Shown: one piece after another, positions 23,931 through 35,757 of the stretch
Layout of the letters: each line of letters begins with the position of its first letter
Numbering within the stretch: position 1 is the first letter of the stretch
Source of the DNA: Phoronis australis
Taxonomy: Eukaryota > Phoronida > Phoronidae
Assembly: GCA_002633005.1 (NCBI GenBank)
Contig: NMRA01000646.1
Coordinates: 126,001 to 190,000 of the forward strand
DNA length: 64,000 bases
Direction of reading: 5' to 3'
Notes under the pieces: generated by a model
Databases searched by the model: none
Told to the model about the DNA's origin: nothing
What the model saw: the letters and a program-made list of their open reading frames with translations, nothing else
Position numbers and translations under genes: made by a program

Positions 23931-24893
23931 AGGGCTGTGTGTACAAGGGTAAGCTATACATCGAACGCCAGAGGTGGCAGGATGGTTGTGACTACACATG
24001 TGTTTGCGAAGATGGAAAGACTGGAAAGTATCGGTGTAATTCGAGGTAACTTTTTTCTTAGCTCAATAGAATTGCAAACTTCAAAGACCTTCACAATTGT
24101 GGAGTGCAATTTTACATGTGTGCAGTGTGGTGTACTGAAAGGTTTGGTGACTATCAATGTGTTTATAAACTGACTAGTTGTTTAAAATTGAGGTATTCAG
24201 TTGAACGCATGGAGTTATTTGTATACTAAAGCTTCGTTATTTGCTATTGTTTAACTGAATGAAAAGCAGAATCAATACTAGATCGTGGTTTACAAATTTC
24301 TCCACCACGACAGAATCTTATTTCCGTCGCCACGAACAACAAATTACTTCCTTTATTATTGTTAGACAATTTCTATTGCTGGTTATCATTCAGTTCTAAC
24401 TGAATACTGATACCCTTGCTGTCATTGCAAGCAACACGTTCAAAGAAAGGTAAGCGTTATAATTGAACAAACAGTTTACTGTTTTATGGTGTCGTATTTA
24501 TTCCTCAGAGTGAAACCTGGGCTGCATTCTGTAAATGCGTGAAACTTGCGAAAACGCATGCGAGTTGCGAATCACATTATTACAAGTCTGGCTTTTCTTG
24601 CGTTCGTCTTGTTTCTGTGGAAGGCTCTCCATCTTTGTCCAATTGTTTCTTGTTTAACACCAGGTGTCCAACGTACGGAACGTTGCCAAAAGAATGTAAG
24701 ATGACGGAGAACCCCAACGATCCGTGTTGTCAACATCCAAAGTGTGAATTTACCGGCACTACAGGAACCGTAACCGGTGTCAAACCTGGTACATACAAGC
24801 CAGGTATAACCGGAACTGGTACAATAACGCCTGGAGTCACCCCAAAACCTGGCACTGGACCCACTCCGACACCAGGGCAGCCAGGCAAAATAG
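23931..24893 (+). CDS. VWC domain 4 (two exons)
   Basis: The exons are 23931-24045 and 24664-24893. The first half reads CVYKGKLYIERQRWQDGC and CVCEDGKTGKYRC. The second half reads CPTYGTLPKEC and DPCCQHPKCEF, then a long GT/PG-rich linker (GTVTGVKPGTYKPGITGTGT). The outgoing donor is a weaker gtttgt at 24894. Confidence 0.88.
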
Positions 24894-24933
24894 GTTTGTG
24901 CTTGGTGAAATTGAATAGGAATTTTCTGGTTAG

Positions 24934-25298
24934 AAGGATACTAAACCCTGTTTTGATAGTTTCCACCAGTTCTTGTGCTGTCACCTGCTAATGCACCATT
25001 GGTATCAATCTTGCAAGTTAATGGCAGGAATCAATTAAAAACTCACATTCCCTATGTCACAGATTGACCATTATGGCTCCTTGGTAGATAATCTTTTCTC
25101 ACCGTTGCCATGTTATTCGCTGAAAGCATGGGTTACGCTTGCCTGTTGAGCAGACTTTGAAAGTTTTCACATTTTCCTCCTAACTTATGAGGATCGTTGA
25201 GGGTTACCGAACTTTATTTTGTTTCAGAGAATTGGATGGTGAAAGTCATTAGTATTCTGTATAATTAATAGGAAGAAAAACTGGGTTTGATATTCTTT
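24934..25298. mobile_element. MITE-like element, family M1 copy 1
   Basis: The left end aaggatactaaaccctgttt is mirrored by the right end (aaaactgggtttgatattct). Interior blocks such as cacctgctaatgca, ctctgtgtcaca-like and ttgcttcagagaa-like match the copy at 27858-28205. The element is non-coding and about 365 bases long. Confidence 0.8.
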
Positions 25299-25569
25299 TA
25301 CGTTGGGCAGTTTAAGCACACTTTTGTTTGAGTTACTAGTGGTTTCATTGCTTCAGCAAGAAGTGGTGGAACCAATGAGGAAGGTAGCTGTGTGTAAGAT
25401 TGTTGAAGATTCGTCAATTTCCACCGGTAACAACAGTTTTATGGTATGATGTAGTAAGTACAGACGGACTGCTGTGGTCATGTGCCGTAAAGTGGTGCAC
25501 TTAAAATGTCCACCTGAGGAGGTGTAACAGAGTGTTGTACATCACCTGTTTTGTGTTGTATGTCTGTAG

Positions 25570-26674
25570 GCTTCTGTGTATACAATGGGAACCAATACAA
25601 ACAAGGCGATACTTGGAGGGACGGCTGTTCACTCGATTGTGAGTGCGTTGACGCCAACATTGGCTTCTACAGGTGTACCGACATGTAAGTACACAGTACA
25701 GTTGGAGGGACTAGCCATTAAGTAGCTGGTTGAATTTAGTTACTAACGTGGGTATATTAGACTAGACATTTTCATGTAGGTCCATGCAGCCTGGTGCAGA
25801 CACAGAACTTTGAATAAACTGCAGTCAGATGGTTTGTCACTTAAACTCAACGAGCCTGTGGATGGGCAACAAGTGTTTAGTGACAGTTGAATCTGTGAGG
25901 TCAAAACTGCCAAATCTATCATTATGGTATAAGGTTTGCCAAACTCTACATGAAAGGTCAATCTGTACTCATATGTCTGACACTAGTTCCCCCGCTTACT
26001 CATGAGAGCTTTCTCCTAGCTGTTCAATAATTTTACCAGACTATGCTGGTTTTCAACCTCTTGCTCCTCTGTTAATTGCTTAGTGCAGTATTTTGTCTGG
26101 TATGACAATGTGCAGGCCAATTATCTGCCAAGATTGAAAAAGTTACGGAAACAGTAATGCATTTGGACAGAATAGATTGTTTTAACTTCGGTTGTGGATG
26201 AGTGATTTTGGTGATTCAAAAATTAAACACAATCAGCATTTGACAAGGAATTCTGAATTGTAATTGGTTGATATTCAAACAGTTTATAACTCATCTTTTA
26301 TTTTTAACAGTACAGTCTAGTCAGGCTGGCCCTCCGTCCATAAACACAAAAATGGAGTTAATGAATCGAGCAAGATACTGACTCCATTGGTCAACTGGCC
26401 AACTTGTTTGTTAGCTATCTGATCGAACAAGTTGGGGACAATGGGGAAACGCGGTAATGCATATGTCTCTACTCATATGATGTTTCTGTTTGCAGCTGCC
26501 CCAGCTACACGAACCTTCCCCCTCAGTGTGTCCTTGTGGCCAGTACCACCGAGCCCTGCTGTAAGGAGCCCAAATGTACTTTCAACCCGACCACAGGGGG
26601 CTTTACTGGTAGGCCGGGCCCAAAGCCCACATCAAAGACTACTGTCCGTCCCACACCACCCAAGCCAGGTCTAG
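25570..26674 (+). CDS. VWC domain 5 (two exons)
   Basis: The exons are 25570-25684 and 26496-26674. The first half reads CVYNGNQYKQGDTWRDGC and CECVDANIGFYRC. The second half reads CPSYTNLPPQC and EPCCKEPKCTF, then a linker (NPTTGGFTGRPGPKPTSKTT). Splice sites are ctgtag, gtaagt, tttgcag and gtaaga. Confidence 0.9.
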
Positions 26675-27285
26675 GTAAGAGTACCAATGATGGGTATTGT
26701 GATATTATGTCTCTGTCTTCAATGTGCTTAGAAATTCCAGTTCTTTCGTATATGTAAACATTTCTAGGAGTTGTTGGTTGATGTTTTATAGAGCACGGCG
26801 GATTCAGAGACTGAGTCTGGACAAAACTGTTAGAGGCAGGACTTGAACTTACAGTCTGTTGACTAATTGAATACAAACAATGGGGATATGGAACTATTTC
26901 TTTACTGATTATCTGTGCTGGAAATTTACCTAATATGCAAAAGCCATCTTTTTCAAGAAGGAATTATTTTCACTTTGAATTCAAAAGTATTGTGCAACAA
27001 CTTGATTAAGAAGTATTGATTTACGCTGAGTTCAGTAACTTTTTGTATGGAATGGCTGCTTGTAAAGTTACATGCCTTTTGGGTAGTCAGTTGAAGTACG
27101 ACATTACATGACATTTTGTACCATGCTTTAAATTGGTTTTACGAATATGTCCTTCGTGTATATCTCCCTAATTTTACTTAAAAGTTGATTTCCCAAATTG
27201 TATTTAACAGCAGTAATTAAGTTAAAGGGAAAGTTTGTTGGGGATTCTGTTTGCGAACTTTTGATTACCCTGTCCTTTTTCTTAG

Positions 27286-28473
27286 AAGCCTGCATCTATA
27301 AGGATCAGTCGTATAGAGAGGGCCAGGAATGGTATGATGGCTGCAAGTACAAGTGTAGATGTGAAGACGGCTCGACAGGCTACTATAGATGTGATTCTAG
27401 GTAGGTAGGCAGATTGGGACTTTGTATGTGAACGATATGTGAAGGGGCGCACAGGGAACATTAGACCCTGGCATGTCTTTTTTGGCTTTTTAACTTCACT
27501 TAATGTGTGAAAGTGAATTGGAATAATATTATTGATTCTAAAGCTGGAAAAACTGCAATCGAGAAAAAGTACAATGCGAGTTTTGATACGATTGTCAATG
27601 GTCAGAGCTCTTCACTCTACTAGATGTGAATTCAGTGAAACTTGGGAGAGTGATGACTCTCATTTGTGAAATTCGAAATTAATTGTGTAATCAGCAAACT
27701 AACCTTGCTTGACTCCTGTGGTGTAAGATTGTCTGCATTCAAAAATCACAACTTTATGCCTGTTATGAAATTCTTGTATTGTCTGGTTTCTGATCTGGGA
27801 ATGTCATGCAGTCTGTACTAACTGTGAGCAGTCCAAGTCTTCATTAATATGGAATTTAAAGGGATAGTAAACCCTGTTTTGGTGATTTCAATCAATCCTC
27901 GTCACCTGCTAATGCAACCTTAGCATCCCAGTTACATGGTAGAATGAGGCCTCTGCTGAAACCTCACACTCTCTGTGTCACATATTAATGTTATTTTTGG
28001 TTGATCTTTTCTTACAGTTGTATAACTCACCTAAAGCATAAGTCACGCTTGCCGGTTTAACTGACTCTGAAAGGAGTTTTCATTTTTCTTCCAAACTTTT
28101 GAGGGTTGTCACGGTTACAGTGTATTATTTTGCTTCAGAGAACAGGATGAGAAGGTCGGTTTTAACATGCGTTAATAATCCAAAACCGAGTTTAGTATCC
28201 TTGTAAAAGTCTTTACTTTAATTTCATTGATCATTTGAGAATTGTCTCCCCTCAGGTGCCCCGAGTACACCAACATTCCACCCCAGTGTAAGATGGTGGC
28301 TGACCCCAGTGACCCGTCATGTTGTATGAAGCCTCACTGTGACTTCAAACCCACTACTGGCACAATCACTGGCACTGGCTCCGTGATACCAGTCATCCCT
28401 GGCACCATCACGGGCACGGGCAACAACAACAAGCCAACACCAACACCAGGAACTGTGGTCAACCCTGTGCTCA
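27286..28473 (+). CDS. VWC domain 6 (two exons)
   Basis: The exons are 27286-27400 and 28256-28473. The first half reads CIYKDQSYREGQEWYDGC and CRCEDGSTGYYRC. The second half reads CPEYTNIPPQC and PSCCMKPHCDF, then a long GT-rich linker (GTITGTGSVIPVIPGTITGT). The internal intron hosts MITE family M1 copy 2 directly before the acceptor. Confidence 0.9.
27858..28205. mobile_element. MITE-like element, family M1 copy 2
   Basis: The terminal inverted repeats are aaagggatagtaaaccctgt on the left and, read from the right, caaggatactaaactcggtt. The interior aligns with the copy at 24934-25298. Two copies within 3.3 kb of one gene point to an active or recently active non-autonomous family. Confidence 0.82.
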
Positions 28474-28905
28474 GTAAGTGGTATTGTTGTACACAGAGCA
28501 GATAGACCTCATGCAAACTAGAAACAGGGATTTTTATTGCCCCCTTCAGTTGATGCCTCTGTGTATTGCAGTTTGAAACCTTAATGTAAATGATATTTGC
28601 AAAGTTACCTGTTGGAGTCATGAAGTTTATTGAGACCACTTGGCTTTTGGTTTCATCTCCAGGCCTTCATCGAGTGAAATGGCAGGTAATTGGAGCTTGG
28701 CCCATCTCTGTTACGTCCTTATTGACATGTGTCATGCGATATGACGTCTCTTGAAGGAATGCTATGCTTTGCCCATTGTGATCAAGACTCCCGTCATCCT
28801 GTTTTGCTGAAAAACAGTGAACACACATGTGAAGCAAAGTGTACATAGTATGGCGTCCCTTCTATGCTCTCGCCTAACTGCTTGTCGTGCATATTTCTCA
28901 CACAG

Positions 28906-29687
28906 ACTATTGCCTGTACAAGGGAACCAAACACTTCCAATATGAGACATGGAGAGATGGCTGCGATTACAACTGTGAGTGCGTGGATGCGTCAGAGGGC
29001 AGATACAAGTGTACGCAGAGGTAATGGTTGAGTGAGGTCAATTGTAAGTGAGGTACTATGAAAGTGTCACCGCTTATAATGCAAGCTGTCTTTTGTTTGT
29101 GTAAGAGTCATAATTTAACCATCCTTAAAATAATATTCTATGCATTCTGGGTAGAGAGTGACTTGTCAATTGATATTGATGGACTAAATGTTATTGAGAC
29201 ATTTATGTTCAATTTTAGGATTCAAATTGGTTGTTGTACGCTATGAGGACAAACTGTTATCTTTGTATCTTCAAATTGACCCATAGTTTTCAAACCACAA
29301 CTGTTACAGTCTTTTCTAAAGCTAAGTTCGCTTTAACCCTGATTGTGCTTGTTGAAGTTTTATTTTCTCTCAGTGTTTGGAAATATGTATACCTCTGGTA
29401 GATGTGTCATTTTGGGGAGTTGGTTGTATGGTTGTACCGATCCTGTTACAAATGTTCTGTAAAACACCAGAACAGTTTTTTAACGCTTTTTTAACTTTTA
29501 GTGACTAACATTCTTTACAGGTGTTCTGTGTACAGCGACCTTCCACCGCAGTGCAAACTTGTGCAGGATCCAAAGGACAGTTGTTGCCAGATACCCAAAT
29601 GTGACTTCAAGCCAACCACTGGGTCCATAACTGGCACCGGCAAACCGGGAACAAATGTTACACCCACACCTGTCGTACCAGTTAAAG
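28906..29687 (+). CDS. VWC domain 7 (two exons)
   Basis: The exons are 28906-29020 and 29521-29687. The first half reads CLYKGTKHFQYETWRDGC and CECVDASEGRYKC. The second half reads CSVYSDLPPQC and DSCCQIPKCDF, then a Thr/Pro linker (KPTTGSITGTGKPGTNVTPT). Splice sites are cacacag, gtaatg, tttacag and gtattt. Confidence 0.9.
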
Positions 29688-30408
29688 GTATTTCTGCCAC
29701 TTGCACAAATGCATATACAAACACACACATACTGTTATTGAACTTAATTGTTGTATTATGTGCAGTACTGCATGAACAATCTTCAGTACATATCGTTCCA
29801 GTAGCCTGAATAAAACCTCGTCATCAAGGTTTAACTCACAGGTCAACCATCCAGTCATAGACTGATGATTAACAACAAATTCGTGATAGGTAGAAAGTTA
29901 TCAAATGAAGCTTTTGGTTTTAAAGGTACGTCAGGGAGACAAGTGAGATCAACGTTAGATTGTAATCGAACTTGCAACCCCATGGTTGCAACGAAATGTT
30001 CTGTTTGAGAAGCTAAGCCCCACTCAATAAATGATTGTGTATTTTAATAATGTTTAACTGTTAAGACAGCGGCCTTAAGTTCAGTGAATGTGTGGAAGAC
30101 AACAGACTTTTTGTTATCTAGCTCTGGTGAAAACTATTAAGTATACCATCTTAAAAGAAGCCTGAAATGTCTTTTTCAGCCGTAAAACCGAATACCTTTA
30201 AATTGAGGTGTAAACAAAATATGAATTAAAACATTTCCTCTGACACTGTTAGGTGTAATGTATATGGATCATATGGTGGATAGTATGTTTCATCATTGAT
30301 TTTGTTTTGCCTTTGCAAAATACGTTACCCGACATTAGTACTTAGAGCGAAATACAGTGCCCATAATGGTGACAATTCTTTGAATAAAGCCTTGTTCTTG
30401 TTCAACAG

Positions 30409-31204
30409 TGAACTACTGCGTGTACAACAATGTGCGGTACACTCAGGGTCAAGAGTGGTCTGATGGATGTAAACTTAGGTGTAAATGTGAGGATGCTTCC
30501 CGCGGCTACTTCAGGTGTAACGACAGGTAAGGAGATGGTGTATTGTACCATCACCACTACCATCCCCACTACCATCACCACTACCATCACCGCTACCATC
30601 ACCACTACCATCCCCACTACCATCACCACTACCATCCCCACTACCATCACCGCTACCATCACCGCTACCATCACCACTACCATCCCCACTACCATCACCA
30701 CTACCATCACCGCTACCATCACCGCTACCATCACCGCCACCTTCACCACTTCCACTGTGCTTCTGATAAATGTATGTTCTAATAAATGTATTTATGTCAA
30801 ATTAACGTCACTCAAATTGGAAATGTAGGAAATGCATAAAATCCAATCAAACTTACGTAACTATATAGATTAACCAATTATGAAAATAAAATTTAATTTT
30901 CGTTTGCATATTTATAGGGACAGGATTCAAATTTTTCCGTGGTGCGAATTGAGTGATATTTTACCATTTCTCTGCGTCTTTTTGATCCTGTAAAATTTTC
31001 TCGTGTTCTACAGGTGCCCCACGTACGTTAATGTACCTGCTCAGTGCACCATGGTAACGGACCCCAAGGACAAGTGTTGTCTGATCCCTGACTGCACCTT
31101 CACTGGTACTACAGGTACAATCACTGGACAGGTTACCATTCCAGGTACAGGGGAGGTGGTCACCCCACCCCCGGGCAAGATTACTGGCACTGGCACTGTC
31201 AAAG
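30409..31204 (+). CDS. VWC domain 8 (two exons)
   Basis: The exons are 30409-30526 and 31014-31204. The first half reads [18 protein letters not shown] and [13 protein letters not shown]. The second half reads [11 protein letters not shown] and [11 protein letters not shown], then a GT/TP linker ([20 protein letters not shown]). The internal intron carries the ACC/ATC microsatellite that begins about 20 bases after the donor. Confidence 0.9.
30547..30752. repeat. trinucleotide-type satellite (ACCATC/CCACT)
   Basis: About 200 bases are composed of accatcacc, actaccatc and ccact blocks in a higher-order pattern. It lies in the intron of VWC-8. It gives artificial open frames (Thr/Ile- or His/Tyr-rich) in several frames, which are not genes. 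Confidence 0.95.
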
Positions 31205-31660
31205 GTAAGGGAAGGAGGTGACGATGACTATCGTATCCTAGTTCTATCCCTAGTTTGGTTGACTGTTGAATGCATCACTGATAATCTGAGCCATCTCTAT
31301 CCTATTGATCCTTTGAAGGCTTGGTCCAATAGCTATCCTATCCAACTGGTGATTTGAAAAAACAAAAGTGTTCATGGATATATTTAAGCTGTGGGTCTAG
31401 TGCTAAATACTCATAACAAATACCCTCTGCTTAATTACTGTAGATTAGTGTTTGACTGCATCCAGTGAATGTTTTACAAACAAAGCTGTCTTCTCATTGG
31501 CTGAGACTTAAGAATTTTGTCATTATTCCCGAGTTCTAATTCAGTGTATCCACATATACGACCGTGCTCTCTGAGGGGCAGGGCAGTAGACACATGCTTC
31601 CAATACCTATGTTTGTCATCCACATAACAGTGTCAAACAATGACATGCAAGTTATGCAAT
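31205..31660 (+). other. intron
   Basis: This is non-coding sequence between VWC-8 and the 67-bp tandem array. Nothing is recognised. Confidence 0.55.
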
Positions 31661-32007
31661 CTTCTTCCACAGGTTCTTTTGTCTACATTAATAATGTATA
31701 CATGTGACATGCGAGTTACACTGTCTTCTTCTTCCACAGGTACTTGTGTCTACAACAATAATGTATACATGTGACATGTGAGTTACACTGTCTTCTTCTT
31801 CCACAGGTACTTGTGTCTACAACAATAATGTATACATGTGACATGAGAGTTACACTGTCTTCTTCTTCCACAGGTACTTGTGTCTACAACAATAATGTAT
31901 ACATGTGACATGTGAGTTACAATGTCTTCTCCTTCCACAGGTACTTGTGTCTACAACAATAATGTATACATGTGACATGCGAGTTACACTGTCTTCTTCT
32001 TCCACAG
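31661..32007. repeat. 67-bp tandem repeat containing a duplicated splice acceptor
   Basis: Acceptor AGs recur exactly every 67 bases, ending at 31672, 31739, 31806, 31873, 31940 and 32007. Each unit contains cttcttccacag followed by the first roughly 29 bases of the VWC-9 exon (gtacttgtgtctacaacaat), then atgtgacatg and spacer. The last acceptor opens the intact exon. The five upstream units would each read into an in-frame TGA shortly after the acceptor. The first unit is the most diverged. Confidence 0.95.
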
Positions 32008-32620
32008 GTACTTGTGTCTACAACAATAATGTATACAAACAGGGTGATAAGTGGCAGGATGGCTGTTTGTACAACTGTGAGTGCGTCGATGCGTCCACTG
32101 GTTACTATGAGTGCTCGGAGAGGTACGTTGTTTTGTTGGCTCTGAATTCTATGTTATGGTTTCAAGTCTTTCAAGAAGTTTTTGTGCATTGCTAGGTTTC
32201 TTAATTTCAACATTTATAGCTAAATATGTGAACGATGTCCACCAATTTTTGATTGCGATACTTTAAAATCTCACGCAGTACGATCAACATCTTAAATTTT
32301 ATTTTCTAATTTTTTCATGTAAAGTGTATAACGCAAAATTAACACTTCATCATGTTCAAGTTTTGTATGAAATCTACCGTGAACCTAGTTCACATGTGTG
32401 TATGTTGCCTTCCAAGGTAGGCAAGCACTCTCATAGCAATTAGCTTGAACTCAAACTTGTAGGTGTGGTCGCTATCCCAACCTGCCAGCACAGTGCAAAA
32501 TGGTGCAGGATCCCGTGGACCAGTGCTGTAAGAAACCATCGTGCACCTTTTTACCCCAGACGACCATCAAGACAGGTGTGAGGCCGACGCCCTCCAAACC
32601 TACACCACCGACACCTAGTG
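32008..32620 (+). CDS. VWC domain 9 (two exons)
   Basis: The exons are 32008-32122 and 32463-32620. The first half reads CVYNNNVYKQGDKWQDGC and CECVDASTGYYEC. The second half reads CGRYPNLPAQC and DQCCKKPSCTF, then a linker (KTGVRPTPSKPTPPTPS). The second exon lacks a long open frame around it but has a good acceptor (ttgtag) and donor (gtgagt) and keeps phase. Confidence 0.88.
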
Positions 32621-33524
32621 GTGAGTGTGGAATCACTGAATGATATTGCCAATGGTGATGTTTAGCTGTGATGTGTGATGTGAAACAGTAGTTTGTAAAA
32701 AGCTGGGACTGCTGTAAGTTGCGGAATGTTTATATGTTTGTAAACTATGTACTTTCTGTATGTATAAACTGTGTTGTGTGATCTAGTGGAAGGTTTTGTA
32801 TATTTCATAATTTGCAAATAGTAGGGATGAGTGCCTATTTTAATTACTATACTGAAGTTAGCTTATAGTTGTATTACATTACAACTGGCAGCTGATATGT
32901 TCCTCGAATTTTGTTTTGAGAATGACAAGCAAAATGTACACAAAATTAATCTGGACCCTTCAACATGAAAAGTTATGGTATCTCATGTCAAATTCTCTCT
33001 TGCATTGTTTTCCCAACACTTTCATGACCCAACTCCAGTTATAGTACACTTCATATTTTCGTTGACAAACATTAAAACGTTTTGTGATAGTTGCAAGGGG
33101 CTAACCATTCTAGTGGTCAAGTCAACATTTTAGACTTTTACTTTGTTGAGAAATTTGACAAAATAGTATTCCACTTGTCTATTAAAGTATTCATCACTTA
33201 AAAGTTGCATTCTCCAATTTACACCCCACCACCAGATGGCGCATTACCATACCATTTGTGTTTCCAATGCAATAATCTTAATCTGGTGGGAATAATTACT
33301 GGCCCCCTACCTTCTAAGAAAGATTTATACGCTCAATTATCTAGGGTATGAAAAGGCTTGATTTGCCTCGTGGCTGGGGCGTACCTTGCTGTCATCAGAA
33401 TTCCTTTGATATCCTGAGAGAAAAATGGACGTAGCCTAGTCTTGGTGTTGCATGGTCTGTAAAGGCTTGTCCACCTGTTTGTGCTGTTACTACGTGTTTA
33501 CATACTGTGCATTTGAACTTGTAG
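32621..33524 (+). other. intron with dispersed repeat copy 2
   Basis: This intron lies between VWC-9 and ShK-4. Its last 300 bases (33215-33470) are the second copy of the repeat seen at 17150-17400. The remainder shows nothing. Confidence 0.65.
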
Positions 33525-33674
33525 TGTGCGAGGACAAACGACTGGATTGTAGCTTGTATGGAACGTCAATCTGCTCCAACGAGTACAAGGAGTGGGCGAA
33601 AGACAACTGTGCTGACATGTGTGGTTACTGCACTGACACGGGGAAGCCTTCAGTCACCCCACCTGTAACAACAA
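33525..33674 (+). CDS. ShK domain 4
   Basis: The module reads CEDKRLDCSLYGTSIC, SNEYKEWAKDN, then CADMCGYC, with a tail TDTGKPSVTPPVTT. All six Cys are present. Acceptor cttgtag ends at 33524 and donor gtacgt starts at 33675, phase 1-1. The string DKR..C..Y...IC.NEY..WA..NCAD is close to the exons of the 43-53 kb array. This exon or ShK-5 is therefore a likely ancestor type of the array. Confidence 0.9.
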
Positions 33675-34117
33675 GTACGTGTTACCGTAGCCATACAAAT
33701 CGATCACACTATTTCCAACTGTCTCCGAGCACATGGTGGTTGTCTAAGAGTCCCACAAAACTCATTGGAACTACTTTCCCAGCTTTGATTCGAATTGATA
33801 AGACTTTGGTGATTCAAAAACTAAAAAATGTTGTTGATAAGAAATGTGGAATGGCGCTTAGCTGATTTTGAATATTCCATACGTATTTTGTTTTTATAGC
33901 ATGCCGTGGTTTAGTTAAACCAAAGTGGGCAGCAAAAAAGACGTTTACTGAATGAAAGATCAAATGGCTTGTGGTGGAGATTGATTATAATTGATAGGAC
34001 ACAGCTGTTGTCTGTGGTGCAAGTGAAGTTGTTCTAAATCTATACACAACAACTTGCTCTGCGTGTTCACACTGTGCAGCTGTGGCTGGCTGTTGTTTAG
34101 TCTATCTTCTGTTGTAG

Positions 34118-34999
34118 ACAAGTTCTGCATCTACACCGACAACAGACAGTATAAGCAGGGTGAGACTTGGGACGATGGCTGCAAGTACAGATGTAAATGT
34201 GAAGATGCCAACATTGGCTACTATGTTTGTACAGACAGGTAGGTACCAGCCTAGGTTAGCAAACAGTAACACAGATCCTGTAAGTGTAACGGGAAACTTG
34301 AAATTCACCAGATGGAGCTGGTAAAATGATGGTAGAAATGCATCTATTCAGGTCACAAGGGAACCGTCCCTCAAGAGTTTTTCCTTGATGGTGAACAGCT
34401 TGTATTTTCAGTCTTTTCAGATGATACTGAGAGAGACCTTTCTTTATCAGCAGTATGTACTTAATATACTGTCGCACATTGTGTTGCTTTGGAAAAATGT
34501 TTTTGGCAGTATAAAAAATTATGTACTTAGTGCATTTTAGCTTTGAGTTTCTAATATTCTGTTTGTCTGGTTGTTTCCGTTTTCAATAATTGAGCATTTT
34601 AATTTTTTTACATACTTAATTCATGTAAGTCCCGTAAGTACAAACCAGTAACAGTAGGGCAAGAATGAAACCATTCACGCACTCACGACACACCTTCAGA
34701 TACACGTACAGCGTACATTGCGTGCATTTTAATTTTTAGTTGACTTCAAGGTAAATAATAAAAGATGAAATAATGTCATTGGTAGTTGTTAAGTTATACT
34801 TTTATAACCTGTGTGTGACATTAAATGACTTGTTTTTGTTCTAGATGCCGCACATACAATAACCTACCATCCTATTGCAAGTTGGTGAGGGACCCTCAGG
34901 ACTCCTGTTGCACTGTACCTGATTGTAATTTCCCCGTTGTGACTAAGAGTCCAGTCACTGGGGCCAGGACTGTGACGCCCTTAGTGGGGAACAAAGTGG
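34118..34999 (+). CDS. VWC domain 10 (two exons)
   Basis: The exons are 34118-34238 and 34845-34999. The first half reads CIYTDNRQYKQGETWDDGC and CKCEDANIGYYVC. The second half reads CRTYNNLPSYC and DSCCTVPDCNF, then a linker (VTKSPVTGARTVTPLVGNKV). The first half is nearly identical to that of VWC-12, showing a later duplication of this ShK-VWC-VWC block. Confidence 0.9.
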
Positions 35000-35757
35000 G
35001 TAAGTCTGTTTTGCTCTGCTATGTAGGTTCACATTCAAGCGTGTTTCGGATCTAGCTCCCAATTACCTTTGACCATGAACTTTTGACCTTGTATCAACCA
35101 TCAAGGCAAAACTTTGTTCTGGAAGTAATATTTGACATTTAGCTTGTTAACTGGTCCAATAAATCATGGGGTGATCTCACATTTACCATGAACGCCCTGC
35201 CCCCATATTAGGGAACACCACCCCTTACCACAATCCTCCTCTTTCAGATCCTTATAACCCTTCTTTTTGAAACTGGTTTTAAAGACTATTTCTTTTAATC
35301 ATCCTCGTCCATTGTATTCTATTCATTTCATTTTATCTATTCCTGTTTTTATCATGCCATTTTGTGTTTTTGAAATTATTTTAACAATGAGCAGAGTCTG
35401 AAATGGAATAGATAATTTAAAAGTTAGTGTGGAATACTTCAAAGTTTTTAGCTTTGAAGCAATGCAGTTTTCATCACAGTAATTAGTTACTAAAATTTAT
35501 ATTATTTGGTACATGGAGACTTACTCACTTCTGAGTTCAGTATAAGGTACATAGACCATGCATATTTGAACGAACCTTGTGGAACGTCTCTTTTTTCGAT
35601 ACCCTCAGCCAATGCTTTTTCGTCATTGAAAGGTTGCTCTTGGAATCCAATATCTTGGCAACTCGGAAAATATACCCTCAGTTCTCTCGGGGTGCCAAGT
35701 CAAAGGATGGTTGTCTGCACGACTAGTGTGGTGTACATTCAATCTGTATCCTTGTAG
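35000..35757 (+). other. intron
   Basis: This is the intron between VWC-10 and VWC-11. No feature is recognised. Confidence 0.55.

Noticed and set aside
30402-30828. His/Tyr-, Thr/Ile- and Met/Val-rich open frames
   Set aside because: They are produced by the ACC/ATC satellite on both strands and have no start context or domain.
31661-32007. CRISPR-like regular array
   Set aside because: The units are contiguous tandem copies without unique spacers, in a eukaryotic intron. They are a minisatellite carrying a splice acceptor.
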